Below, piece by piece: positions 1 to 5,175 of a DNA stretch of 5,175 nt. The notes beneath the pieces are model-generated. The model ran no database searches, was not told where the DNA came from, and saw only the letters and a program-made list of their open reading frames with translations. Source of the stretch: Kangiella sp. (GTDB taxonomy: Bacteria; Pseudomonadota; Gammaproteobacteria; Enterobacterales; Kangiellaceae); assembly GCA_026195755.1 (NCBI GenBank), contig JAPHRL010000212.1:1-5175 (forward strand). Reading direction: 5' to 3'. Within the stretch, counting starts at the first letter, position 1, and the number at the start of each line of letters is the position of its first letter. Made by a program: the position numbers and the translations under genes.

Positions 1-4
1 CTTT

Positions 5-32
5 GTAGGGGCGATTCATGAATCGCCCCTAC
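5..32. repeat. Perfect 28-bp palindrome, REP-like, GTAG-headed
   Basis: The two 14-bp arms (GTAGGGGCGATTCA and its exact reverse complement) meet without a spacer. GTAG stands at the foot of the hairpin on both strands. In the REP elements mobilised by Y1 transposases of the RAYT (TnpA-REP) family, a GTAG or similar tetranucleotide precedes the hairpin, so this is probably a member of such a family. The terminator hairpin at 4871-4895 begins with the same nine bases, GTAGGGGCG. It is not a terminator, because no T-run follows on either strand. Assignment to REP is inference; the palindrome itself is directly visible. Confidence 0.7.
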
Positions 33-198
33 TTAGATTAAAGCCAATCGCTAAGGTACTGTAAACTCTTAGCCTCTCATCGATTTTCACCCCGTTCTCG
101 AAAGAAACCCCTGCGTTTAAAGGGTTGACAGGTAAGGTCGCCTCCGTTTTTTCGCCAGCTTGCGCCTTGCTCTTGAGCGAAAATCCACATTTAATAAT

Positions 199-269
199 TT
201 ATGAAATACGCTTTTTTTGATGCGCTGTGAATTCGCCTCGCTCTCCAAAACACAATACTTATTTCATAA
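199..269. repeat. 10-bp inverted repeat enclosing 51 bp
   Basis: TTATGAAATA (199-208) is matched exactly by its reverse complement TATTTCATAA (260-269). The enclosed 51 bp contain a run of seven T and no obvious gene. The pair could be the ends of a small decayed insertion, or simply chance in AT-rich DNA. I see no flanking target duplication. Confidence 0.3.
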
Positions 270-277
270 CGCCTGTC

Positions 278-301
278 ATCCCGCGGCTTTGACCGCGGGA
301 T
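278..301. repeat. CCGCGG palindromic hairpin repeat
   Basis: The arms ATCCCGCGG (278-286) and CCGCGGGAT (293-301) form a perfect 9-bp stem around a 6-base loop, CTTTGA. The context, GTCATCCCGCGG before and CGGGATCCAG after, is typical of abundant dispersed palindromes in many proteobacterial genomes. No T-run follows on either strand, so it is not an intrinsic terminator, though it could stabilise the recN mRNA 3' end about 130 bp past the recN stop. Its dispersed copy number cannot be judged from this window. Confidence 0.6.
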
Positions 302-432
302 CCAGTGGCTTCCATTTGTCGGTAAAGCTCTAGGGAAGCATCTTCCGCATCGGTTGTTTGGATGCTGGGCCTGCCCCATTGGGTAAACCCGCCTTATGGA
401 TTGTTAACTGCAAGTTTATTGAGAAATAAGCA

Positions 433-2091
433 TCAAGCGCTTTTCAACAACTCTTTAGCATGCTGTCGAATCGTTTCAGTGATTTCGACGCCACCTATCA
501 TGCGGGCGATTTCTTCAATACGTTGAACTTCGGTGATCTCAAGCAGCTGCGTCTGTGTGGCTTTTTTGTCTTGTGACTTGCTGACTTGCAGGTGGTGGTG
601 GCCTTGAGCGGCGACTTGGGCCTGATGGGTCACGCAGAGGATTTGGGCTTGCTTGCCAAGTTCTGCGAGAAGTTTGCCGACGATTTCGGCGGTTCCGCCA
701 CCAATGCCGACATCTACTTCATCGAAAATGAGGGTGGGTAATTGAGTGGTTTGTGCATTGATGACCTGCAGTGCCAGGCTGATACGGGACAGCTCACCGC
801 CGGATGCGACTTTGCGCAATGGCATCGGTTTTTGTCCGGGGTTGGTGCTGACCATAAATTCTGCAGTTTCTAAACCGGTGCTTTTATGCGCACCAGCATC
901 TTGCTTATTAAAGGCGACTTCAAAAACACCATTGCCTAAACCAAGTTGTTGCATCAATTTAATCACTTCTTGATTCAGCTTTTTGGCTGCGGTTTGGCGT
1001 TTGCTGCTGATAGTCTTGGCCAGTTCCAGATATTGCTTCTCAAGTTTAGCGAGTTCTTTTTCAAGATCATCAAAAGTTTGCTCGTCACCTTCCAGACTTT
1101 CTAGTTCCTGTTGCAATTCTTGTAGGGTCTGCGGCAAGTCTTCCATGCTGACTTGATGCTTGCGCGCCAGATCATGCAAAGCTGAGATCTGTTGATCGAG
1201 TTCCTGATACGCTTGCGGATCGATATCGAGCCCTTCCAGATAATCGCGCAGCTCATGACTGGCTTCGTCAATTTCAACCAGCGCTGACTGCAATAAATCA
1301 TGGGTATTTTTTAAACCTTCATCCACTGCCAGCATGTCACTGATGTTGTGGACAATGCGGCCCAGGTTGGAAGAAATGGTGTCTTCATCTTCACTCAGGG
1401 CGGCGAGGCTCTGTTGGCCTTTTTCCAGCAGGCGGCTGGCGTTGGCGGCACGCTTATGTTCTTGCTCAATGTCGTTGGCTTTATCAATTGGTGCCTGCTC
1501 TAGCTCTTGCAACTGAAAGCTAATCAGATCTTTGCGATCATTTTTATCTTTTAAGGCGCTTTGAAAGGCTTTGAGCTTGGAAGAAATGGTACTGATTTTA
1601 CTGGCTACTTTTGCCAGTTCCGCACTTTGCTCAGTTAATCCCGCGTAGCGGTCGAGCAATTGCAAATGTACCTGAGGTTTGAACAGGGATTGATGTTCAT
1701 GTTGTCCGTGAATATCCACCAGGAAATCGCCCAGTTCCGACACCTGCGCCAGATTGACCGGCTGGCCATTGACGAAAGCTTTGGAACGGCCATCATGATT
1801 GATGACGCGACGCAAAATACAATGGTCGTCATCATCCAACATTTGTTCGTCTAACCAGTCCTTAACATGCGGCAATTGCTGGATATCAAAATAGGCACTG
1901 ATTTCAGCACGCTTGGCACCGTTGCGCACCACGTTGCTGTCGGCGCGCTCGCCCAATGCATAAGACAGGGCGTCGACCATAATCGATTTACCGGCACCGG
2001 TTTCACCGGTTATCACAGTCATGCCGGATTTCAGGTCGAGATCCAGTTGATCGATAATCGCGAAATCTTTGATATGAATACTGGTTAGCAT
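433..2091 (-). CDS. recN: DNA repair protein RecN (SMC-like ATPase)
   Basis: RecN is a cytoplasmic SMC-like ATPase that acts early in recombinational repair of double-strand breaks, with RecA. The 552 residues match the usual length (about 553 in E. coli). The N-terminal ATPase half has a Walker A motif GETGAGKS at residues 29-36 and the RecN-typical DIHGQHEHQSL at 125-135. Long charged, coiled-coil-like arms follow at about 150-225 and 290-375. The C-terminal half carries the ABC signature SGGELS at 430-435, Walker B LIFDEVD at 454-460 and a switch histidine in THQ at 488-490. All ATPase motifs are intact. The ATG start gives the family N-terminus (MLTSIHIKDFAI); the ribosome binding site is weak (AAGAAG, about 11 bases upstream). 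It lies 41 bp after nadK on the same strand and is probably co-transcribed with it. I see no LexA box (CTGT-N8-ACAG) in that gap, although recN is SOS-controlled in E. coli. Confidence 0.97.
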   Translation of the reverse strand: MLTSIHIKDFAIIDQLDLDLKSGMTVITGETGAGKSIMVDALSYALGERADSNVVRNGAKRAEISAYFDIQQLPHVKDWLDEQMLDDDDHCILRRVINHDGRSKAFVNGQPVNLAQVSELGDFLVDIHGQHEHQSLFKPQVHLQLLDRYAGLTEQSAELAKVASKISTISSKLKAFQSALKDKNDRKDLISFQLQELEQAPIDKANDIEQEHKRAANASRLLEKGQQSLAALSEDEDTISSNLGRIVHNISDMLAVDEGLKNTHDLLQSALVEIDEASHELRDYLEGLDIDPQAYQELDQQISALHDLARKHQVSMEDLPQTLQELQQELESLEGDEQTFDDLEKELAKLEKQYLELAKTISSKRQTAAKKLNQEVIKLMQQLGLGNGVFEVAFNKQDAGAHKSTGLETAEFMVSTNPGQKPMPLRKVASGGELSRISLALQVINAQTTQLPTLIFDEVDVGIGGGTAEIVGKLLAELGKQAQILCVTHQAQVAAQGHHHLQVSKSQDKKATQTQLLEITEVQRIEEIARMIGGVEITETIRQHAKELLKSA

Positions 2092-2115
2092 AAGTTGTTA
2101 TGGCTTCTTGGTAGT

Positions 2116-2131
2116 CTGGTCCGGAGTCCAG
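2116..2131. repeat. Short imperfect hairpin in the nadK-recN gap
   Basis: CTGG (2116-2119) can pair with CCAG (2128-2131), with one mismatch and one further pair inside. It lies between the nadK stop and the recN start and is preceded on the plus strand by GTAG (2111-2114). It is too weak, and lacks a T-run, to be a terminator. It may mean nothing. Confidence 0.2.
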
Positions 2132-2132
2132 C

Positions 2133-3008
2133 TTAGAGCTTTGAGCCCCAGCCCAATTTGGTTCTTAATAAGCGGAAGTAATCATAATCTTTTGGGTGCA
2201 ACAACCACAAGTCCTGTTTGCGTTTGCGGACACAGATTTTCTCTCCGGGTTGCACCGGGAAACGTACCTGACCATCACAACTTAAGCGCGCTTCGTTCGG
2301 GTTGCTGTTGCTGAATACAATATCTACCTTGCTATCGGCATCAATCGCAATGGGCCGACTGGATAAGGTATGTGGGAACATGGGCACTAGCGTGATGGCG
2401 TTAATGGATGGCGAAAGAATAGGGCCTCCGGCAGATAATGAATAGGCGGTAGATCCGGTGGGCGTTGAAATAATCAAGCCGTCGCCGCGGGCGCTATAGA
2501 CAAATGAATTGTCGATATAGACCTCGAATTCAATCATGCGCGAAATCTCACCGGGATAGAGCACGATGTCATTGAGCGCATCGCTGGAACGATCATCACC
2601 ATCGATATTGGCTTCCAGCAAAAAACGACGCTCTTCGGTGTAGTCTCCGGCCAGAATCTCGCTGACTTTTTCAGTGACCTGTTGCGGTTGAATATCGGTT
2701 AAGAAACCTAAATAACCGCGGTTCACGCCGAGTAGAGGTTTGTTGTATTGAGCCATTAAGCGTGAGGCGTACAGCATGCTGCCATCACCGCCGACGACAA
2801 TGATCAGATCGCACTTTTCGCCCAGTGTTTGCCAGTCGCACTGTACGCTGGCAGGTATCTCCAAATCTTTTGCAACTGCTGCTTCGACCAACACGGCATA
2901 GTTTTCCTGTTGCAGGAAGCTAAATAAGGTGACAATGGTTTCGCCAACTTCGTGATGTTTTGGCTTCCCCATGATGCCAATGGTTGCAAAATTCAGTTGT
3001 GACGGCAT
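2133..3008 (-). CDS. nadK: NAD kinase
   Basis: NAD kinase phosphorylates NAD+ at the 2' hydroxyl of its adenosine ribose to make NADP+, the only route to NADP in bacteria, in the cytoplasm. The 291 residues match the family (292 in E. coli). Visible motifs are GIMGKP at 11-16, GGDGS at 73-77 with the catalytic aspartate D75, the NAD-binding loop GVNRGYLGFLTD at 94-105, LND at 145-147, GDG at 175-177, the strongly conserved TPTGSTAYSLSAGGPI at 182-197, and a late CDGQ. The C-terminal stretch HPKDYDYF...TKLGW is shared with the E. coli enzyme. Y99 is unusual, since E. coli has N at that place. No clear ribosome binding site precedes the ATG, but the start gives the expected N-terminus and no better in-frame one is seen. 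The gene is divergent from hrcA and upstream of recN. Confidence 0.96.
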   Translation of the reverse strand: MPSQLNFATIGIMGKPKHHEVGETIVTLFSFLQQENYAVLVEAAVAKDLEIPASVQCDWQTLGEKCDLIIVVGGDGSMLYASRLMAQYNKPLLGVNRGYLGFLTDIQPQQVTEKVSEILAGDYTEERRFLLEANIDGDDRSSDALNDIVLYPGEISRMIEFEVYIDNSFVYSARGDGLIISTPTGSTAYSLSAGGPILSPSINAITLVPMFPHTLSSRPIAIDADSKVDIVFSNSNPNEARLSCDGQVRFPVQPGEKICVRKRKQDLWLLHPKDYDYFRLLRTKLGWGSKL

Positions 3009-3019
3009 GATTAATGGTT

Positions 3020-3033
3020 AATTACTTGTAATT
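3020..3033. promoter_or_regulatory. AT-rich palindrome upstream of nadK, possible operator
   Basis: AATTAC (3020-3025) and GTAATT (3028-3033) form a perfect 6-bp inverted repeat around TT, 11 bp before the nadK start codon in the nadK-hrcA divergent region. The position would suit a repressor site or an mRNA leader element of nadK. No regulator can be named from the sequence. Confidence 0.3.
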
Positions 3034-3048
3034 GTCATATTGAACCAC

Positions 3049-3077
3049 ATTTAAGAATATATAGAGCAAATAGGCAA
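3049..3077 (-). promoter_or_regulatory. Possible sigma-70 promoter for nadK-recN
   Basis: On the minus strand TTGCCT (3072-3077) and TTAAAT (3049-3054) are separated by 17 bases, the ideal spacing, each matching four of six consensus positions. It points to nadK with a leader of roughly 35 bases. The match is modest and this AT-rich region offers other choices. Confidence 0.3.
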
Positions 3078-3083
3078 GTCGTC

Positions 3084-3092
3084 TGCCATAAT
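3084..3092 (+). promoter_or_regulatory. Possible extended -10 promoter for hrcA
   Basis: TG-C-CATAAT (3084-3092) fits an extended -10 element (TGn-TATAAT) with five of six core bases. No good -35 box lies at the right distance, as is usual for extended -10 promoters. Transcription would start near 3099, giving a leader of about 47 bases before hrcA. I find neither a CIRCE element (TTAGCACTC-N9-GAGTGCTAA) nor a sigma-32 match between 3009 and 3145, so hrcA transcription does not look autoregulated or heat-induced from here. Confidence 0.35.
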
Positions 3093-3145
3093 TTGTGGTT
3101 TTATAGAATTGCCGGCTGGACGACGCCAGATTGTTAAGATGACTT

Positions 3146-4174
3146 ATGAGCAAATTTGATCAACGTGCACAAACTCTGATGAAGGCTCTGGTGGAAACTT
3201 ATATCGCCAGTGGTCAGCCCGTGGGCTCGAAAAAGCTGCTTGAACAAACGCAACTAACGGTAAGTCCAGCTACGGTACGCAACGTGATGCAGGATCTGGA
3301 AGCGATGGGTTTGCTGACCGCGCCGCATACTTCCGCTGGACGTATTCCTACCGCGCAAGGGGTACGTGTATTTGTGGATCAGCTGCTAACGGTTTCAAAC
3401 GTCGAAGAAGCTTATCTGAAACAGTTGCAGCAGCAATTAGGTCGGGCTTCGGAAACCGGTGAAATGCTGTCCAGTGTCAGTCGCATGCTGTCTAACATGA
3501 CAAATATGGCGGGTCTGATCCGGGTACCGAGTCGTGATGTGACACGCGTTAAGCACGTTGAGTTTTTACCCTTATCGCAGAACAAGATTCTGGTGATTCT
3601 GATTCTCGATGACGGTGAAGTACAAAACCGAGTGATACAACTGGACTCCGAAGTGTCGCGCGATGAATTGCAGCAGGCGTCTAATTATGTAAACCATCAT
3701 TTCTCCGGCAAAGAATTGAATACCGTGCGACAAGAATTGTTGCAAGAGTTAAAGAGTGATCGCGCGCAGATGGATGCGATGATGTCTTCGATGATGGAAG
3801 TGGCCGAGAAAGGCTTTTCTAAAGATGAAAATGATGACGAAGTACAGGTAACGGGTCGATCGCAACTGCTCAACTATACGGGTGATATATCGGATCTGAA
3901 GTCGGTGTTTGATGCTTTTGCCGAGAAAACCCAAATGCTGACCCTGCTGGATAAGTGTCTGAGTGCCGATGGTGTACAACTCTTTATTGGTGAAGAGTCT
4001 GGTTATGATGTGTTCTCGCAATGCAGTGTGGTTGGTGCGCCTTATTCCATTGACGGCAAGGCAGTGGGCGTTTTGGCTGTCGTTGGGCCGACGCGCATGG
4101 CCTACGACAAAGTGATTCCAATGGTCGATATTACCGCCAAATTAATCAGCTCAGCCTTGAAAAAGGACAGCTAA
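3146..4174 (+). CDS. hrcA: Heat-inducible transcription repressor HrcA
   Basis: HrcA is the repressor of class I heat-shock genes; it binds CIRCE operators and depends on GroEL for activity. The 342 residues are the usual length. An N-terminal winged-helix domain spans about residues 1-80, with GSKKL at 27-31, the recognition-helix motif SPATVRN at 40-46 and the wing motif HTSAGRIPT at 61-69. The middle and C-terminal part fits the GAF-like HrcA core with its inserted helices, ending in the typical GPTRMAYDKVIPMVD. Nothing is missing. The ATG gives the expected N-terminus; the ribosome binding site is weak (TAAG, 7 bases upstream). It is divergent from nadK and 57 bp ahead of grpE, the common hrcA-grpE order. 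Its last codons hold the sigma-32-like promoter of grpE. Confidence 0.96.
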   Translation: MSKFDQRAQTLMKALVETYIASGQPVGSKKLLEQTQLTVSPATVRNVMQDLEAMGLLTAPHTSAGRIPTAQGVRVFVDQLLTVSNVEEAYLKQLQQQLGRASETGEMLSSVSRMLSNMTNMAGLIRVPSRDVTRVKHVEFLPLSQNKILVILILDDGEVQNRVIQLDSEVSRDELQQASNYVNHHFSGKELNTVRQELLQELKSDRAQMDAMMSSMMEVAEKGFSKDENDDEVQVTGRSQLLNYTGDISDLKSVFDAFAEKTQMLTLLDKCLSADGVQLFIGEESGYDVFSQCSVVGAPYSIDGKAVGVLAVVGPTRMAYDKVIPMVDITAKLISSALKKDS

Positions 4175-4184
4175 ACCCTAATAT
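4156..4184 (+). promoter_or_regulatory. Sigma-32-like heat-shock promoter for grpE
   Basis: CTTGAAA (4156-4162) is an exact match to the sigma-32 -35 consensus. After 13 bases comes CCCTAATAT (4176-4184), close to the CCCCATnT -10 element. The -35 lies inside the last codons of hrcA and the -10 just after its stop codon. Transcription would begin near 4190, about 40 bases before grpE. This lets grpE be heat-induced independently of hrcA. Confidence 0.7.
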
Positions 4185-4218
4185 ATCGGCCAGTTTACCA
4201 ATTTAATGAATGCAGATC

Positions 4219-4222
4219 GGAG
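4219..4222 (+). promoter_or_regulatory. Ribosome binding site of grpE, decides its start
   Basis: GGAG ends nine bases before the ATG at 4232, a good spacing. It lies only three bases before the in-frame GTG at 4226, too close for use. This supports ATG 4232 as the start, giving MSEKDNK rather than a form two residues longer. Confidence 0.75.
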
Positions 4223-4223
4223 A

Positions 4224-4232
4224 GAGTGCTAA
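4224..4232 (+). promoter_or_regulatory. Exact CIRCE half-site over the grpE start
   Basis: GAGTGCTAA is identical to the right arm of the CIRCE operator bound by HrcA. It overlaps the region between the ribosome binding site and the ATG of grpE. The left arm is missing: at the standard 9-base spacing the sequence (4206-4214) matches TTAGCACTC at only one of nine positions. It may be a weak HrcA site, a relic, or coincidence. Confidence 0.4.
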
Positions 4233-4855
4233 TGTCTGAAAAAGACAATAAAAATCAATCAGTTGAAGATAAGATTGAAGAAATCAAGAATGCGGTTGAG
4301 CAAGAAGCTGCAGAAGCTGAGCAGAATGATGCCGAGCAATCCGAGGTGGATGCAGGCCAGGTATTTGAAGATATGACTGAAGAAGACCGTAAATTTGCAG
4401 AGCTTGAAGCTGAGCTAGAATCCGCCCGTCAGGAAGCTGCCGAGAATAAAGACCTAGCACTTCGCACTAAAGCCGAAGCCGAAAATATTCGCCGTCGTGC
4501 TGAAAATGATGTAGTTAGTGCACGCAAATATGCAATTGAGAAGTTTGCTGTTGAACTGCTAGCCGTGGTTGACAGTATCGAACAAGGTCTGCAATTAAAA
4601 GCGGAAAGCGAAGAAAGCAAAGCGATTCAGGATGGGATGGAATTGACTTTGAAAATGACGCTGTCCACCCTGGAGAAGTTTGGCGTTGAACAACTCAATC
4701 CGCTGGAAGAAGTGTTTGACCCGCAACTGCACGAAGCCATGACCATGGTGCCAAGCCCAGAGCACGAATCGAATACAGTGATCGACGTATTCCAGAAAGG
4801 TTACACCTTGAACGGACGTTTGATTCGACCAGCACGAGTTGTTGTCGCACAGTGA
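4232..4855 (+). CDS. grpE: Co-chaperone GrpE (DnaK nucleotide exchange factor)
   Basis: GrpE is the cytoplasmic nucleotide exchange factor of DnaK: a dimer that releases ADP so that DnaK can cycle with DnaJ and substrate. From the chosen ATG it has 207 residues, near the usual 190-210. An acidic, probably disordered N-terminus (about 1-50) is followed by a long charged helix (about 55-100, with AEAENIRRRAEND), then the helical bundle, then the C-terminal beta domain. That domain carries the GrpE signature from FDPQLHEAM (162-170) through FQKGYTLNGRLIRPARV. The gene is intact. It has its own sigma-32-like promoter, a good ribosome binding site, a CIRCE half-site at its start and a strong terminator after it. 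Its usual neighbour dnaK does not follow directly. Confidence 0.97.
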   Translation: MSEKDNKNQSVEDKIEEIKNAVEQEAAEAEQNDAEQSEVDAGQVFEDMTEEDRKFAELEAELESARQEAAENKDLALRTKAEAENIRRRAENDVVSARKYAIEKFAVELLAVVDSIEQGLQLKAESEESKAIQDGMELTLKMTLSTLEKFGVEQLNPLEEVFDPQLHEAMTMVPSPEHESNTVIDVFQKGYTLNGRLIRPARVVVAQ

Positions 4856-4870
4856 GCTATCAATAACTAG

Positions 4871-4901
4871 GTAGGGGCGGGCCAATGTGCCCGCCTTTTT
4901 T
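4871..4901 (+). terminator. Rho-independent terminator of grpE, REP-like
   Basis: GGCGGGC (4876-4882) pairs perfectly with GCCCGCC (4889-4895) around a 6-base loop and is followed by six T (4896-4901). It lies 15 bp past the grpE stop. The hairpin is preceded by GTAG (4871-4874), the layout of REP elements, and shares GTAGGGGCG with the palindrome at 5-32. It separates grpE from the toxin gene downstream. Confidence 0.88.
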
Positions 4902-4934
4902 ATGGAACAAGTTTGATAGCAGTAAATGACAGTC

Positions 4935-4962
4935 TTGTTATTGTACGTCATTGGCGTATAAT
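4935..4962 (+). promoter_or_regulatory. Sigma-70 promoter of the toxin gene
   Basis: TTGTTA (4935-4940) and a perfect TATAAT (4957-4962) are spaced by 16 bases. Transcription would begin near 4969, about 27 bases before the toxin ATG at 4996. This is the best sigma-70-type promoter in the window. Confidence 0.65.
4940..4962. promoter_or_regulatory. Probable operator of the toxin-antitoxin operon
   Basis: ATTGTACG (4940-4947) and CGTATAAT (4955-4962) form an inverted repeat with seven of eight positions paired and a 7-base spacer. It covers the spacer and -10 box of the toxin promoter, where a binding antitoxin would block RNA polymerase. Type II toxin-antitoxin operons are usually autorepressed this way; the link here is inference. 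Confidence 0.45.
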
Positions 4963-4995
4963 GAGTTTAAAGGATATGAAAGAATAAATAATAAA

Positions 4996-5175
4996 ATGGT
5001 TATTATAGAAACGTCTATCTTTACCAAGAGAGTAAAGGAGAGCTTGAATGATGATGATTATCAGCAGCTTCAGGAAGCGTTGATCATTAACCCAGAGCTT
5101 GGAAGCGTTCTTCGCAAAAGTGGTGGATTGCGTAAGGTACGATGGAAGCTTGAGGGAAAGGGTAAAGCGGTGGTA
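4996..5175 (+). CDS. RelE/HigB2-like toxin, 5' part only
   Basis: This frame starts at ATG 4996 and stays open to the window end, giving 60 residues of an expected 105-115. It begins MVIIETSIFTKRVKESLNDD, and continues with INPELGSVL (31-39), GGLRKVRW (43-50) and EGKGKAVV (53-60). The pattern NPxLG...GGLRKxR...GKGK is typical of the HigB2-type branch of RelE toxins, such as Vibrio cholerae HigB-2, which cleave mRNA on the ribosome. The later part of the fold is outside the window. In this branch the toxin gene comes first and the helix-turn-helix antitoxin gene follows, so a higA-like gene is expected just beyond 5175. The ribosome binding site is poor (GAAAGAA, 11 bases upstream). The gene has its own promoter and operator and is cut off from grpE by a terminator, which suggests an acquired module. 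Confidence 0.85.
   Translation, partial: MVIIETSIFTKRVKESLNDDDYQQLQEALIINPELGSVLRKSGGLRKVRWKLEGKGKAVV

Larger units (their letters stand above)
1..432. other. Gene-free, repeat-rich region downstream of recN
   Basis: I find no convincing gene in this 432-bp stretch. The one longer open frame, on the minus strand at 191-379, runs straight through a palindromic repeat and resembles no family I know. What the region does hold is palindromic DNA: a perfect palindrome at 5-32, a 7-bp inverted repeat (TTTTCGC/GCGAAAA, 149-155 and 177-183), a 10-bp inverted repeat (199-208 and 260-269), a CCGCGG hairpin at 278-301 and a small GGAAG/CTTCC hairpin at 334-346. It lies beyond the 3' end of recN, and no hairpin followed by a T-run that would clearly terminate recN is visible. 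It looks like an intergenic site where repeats have accumulated. Confidence 0.6.

Noticed and set aside
125..130. Perfect TTGACA -35 box
   Set aside because: No -10 box lies 16-18 bases downstream and no gene follows on that strand.
191..379. Minus-strand open frame of 62 codons downstream of recN
   Set aside because: It runs through the CCGCGG hairpin repeat, has no ribosome binding site or recognisable family, and its composition looks like translated repeat DNA.
3139..3159. Six-codon open frame (MTYEQI) overlapping the hrcA start, a possible leader peptide
   Set aside because: It has no ribosome binding site and is short enough to occur by chance.
4226..4231. GTG start for grpE two codons upstream
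   Set aside because: It is only three bases after the GGAG ribosome binding site, whereas ATG 4232 has proper spacing.
4595..4951. Minus-strand open frame of 118 codons opposite grpE
   Set aside because: It lies antisense to the certain grpE gene and crosses its terminator; no family resemblance or promoter is seen.
1..5175. CRISPR arrays, tRNA, rRNA, riboswitches, integrases or transposase genes
   Set aside because: Reading both strands I found no regularly spaced repeats, tRNA-like folds or mobile-element proteins. The coding regions belong to known families.

Overview
The window is about 5.2 kb of a bacterial chromosome. The protein sequences point to a gammaproteobacterium: NadK, RecN and GrpE look clearly proteobacterial, and the C-terminal end of NadK closely resembles the enterobacterial enzyme. 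The organism is not an enteric, because it carries an HrcA repressor together with a sigma-32-like heat-shock promoter. That combination is known from groups such as the Xanthomonadales and Thiotrichales. I cannot name a genus from the sequence alone.

Layout from left to right. Positions 1-432 hold no convincing gene, only palindromic, repeat-like DNA: a perfect 28-bp palindrome at 5-32, a CCGCGG hairpin at 278-301 and weaker inverted repeats. Next come two minus-strand genes, recN (433-2091, DNA double-strand-break repair) and upstream of it nadK (2133-3008, NAD kinase), separated by 41 bp and probably co-transcribed. A 137-bp divergent intergenic region follows. The plus-strand heat-shock genes are hrcA (3146-4174, repressor) and grpE (4232-4855, DnaK nucleotide exchange factor). 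A good sigma-32-like promoter is embedded in the end of hrcA, and an exact CIRCE half-site overlaps the grpE ribosome binding site and start codon. grpE ends in a strong Rho-independent terminator that is itself a GTAG-headed, REP-like hairpin.

In most HrcA-containing proteobacteria dnaK would follow grpE. Here the window instead ends in the first 60 codons of a RelE/HigB2-like toxin with its own sigma-70-type promoter and a probable operator. A toxin-antitoxin module has therefore probably been inserted, or a rearrangement has occurred, just downstream of the heat-shock genes.

The genes are mostly ordinary housekeeping genes. I see no clearly new system. The points most worth a second look are the regulatory layout of grpE, the toxin at the place normally held by dnaK, and the GTAG-headed palindromes near both ends of the window.
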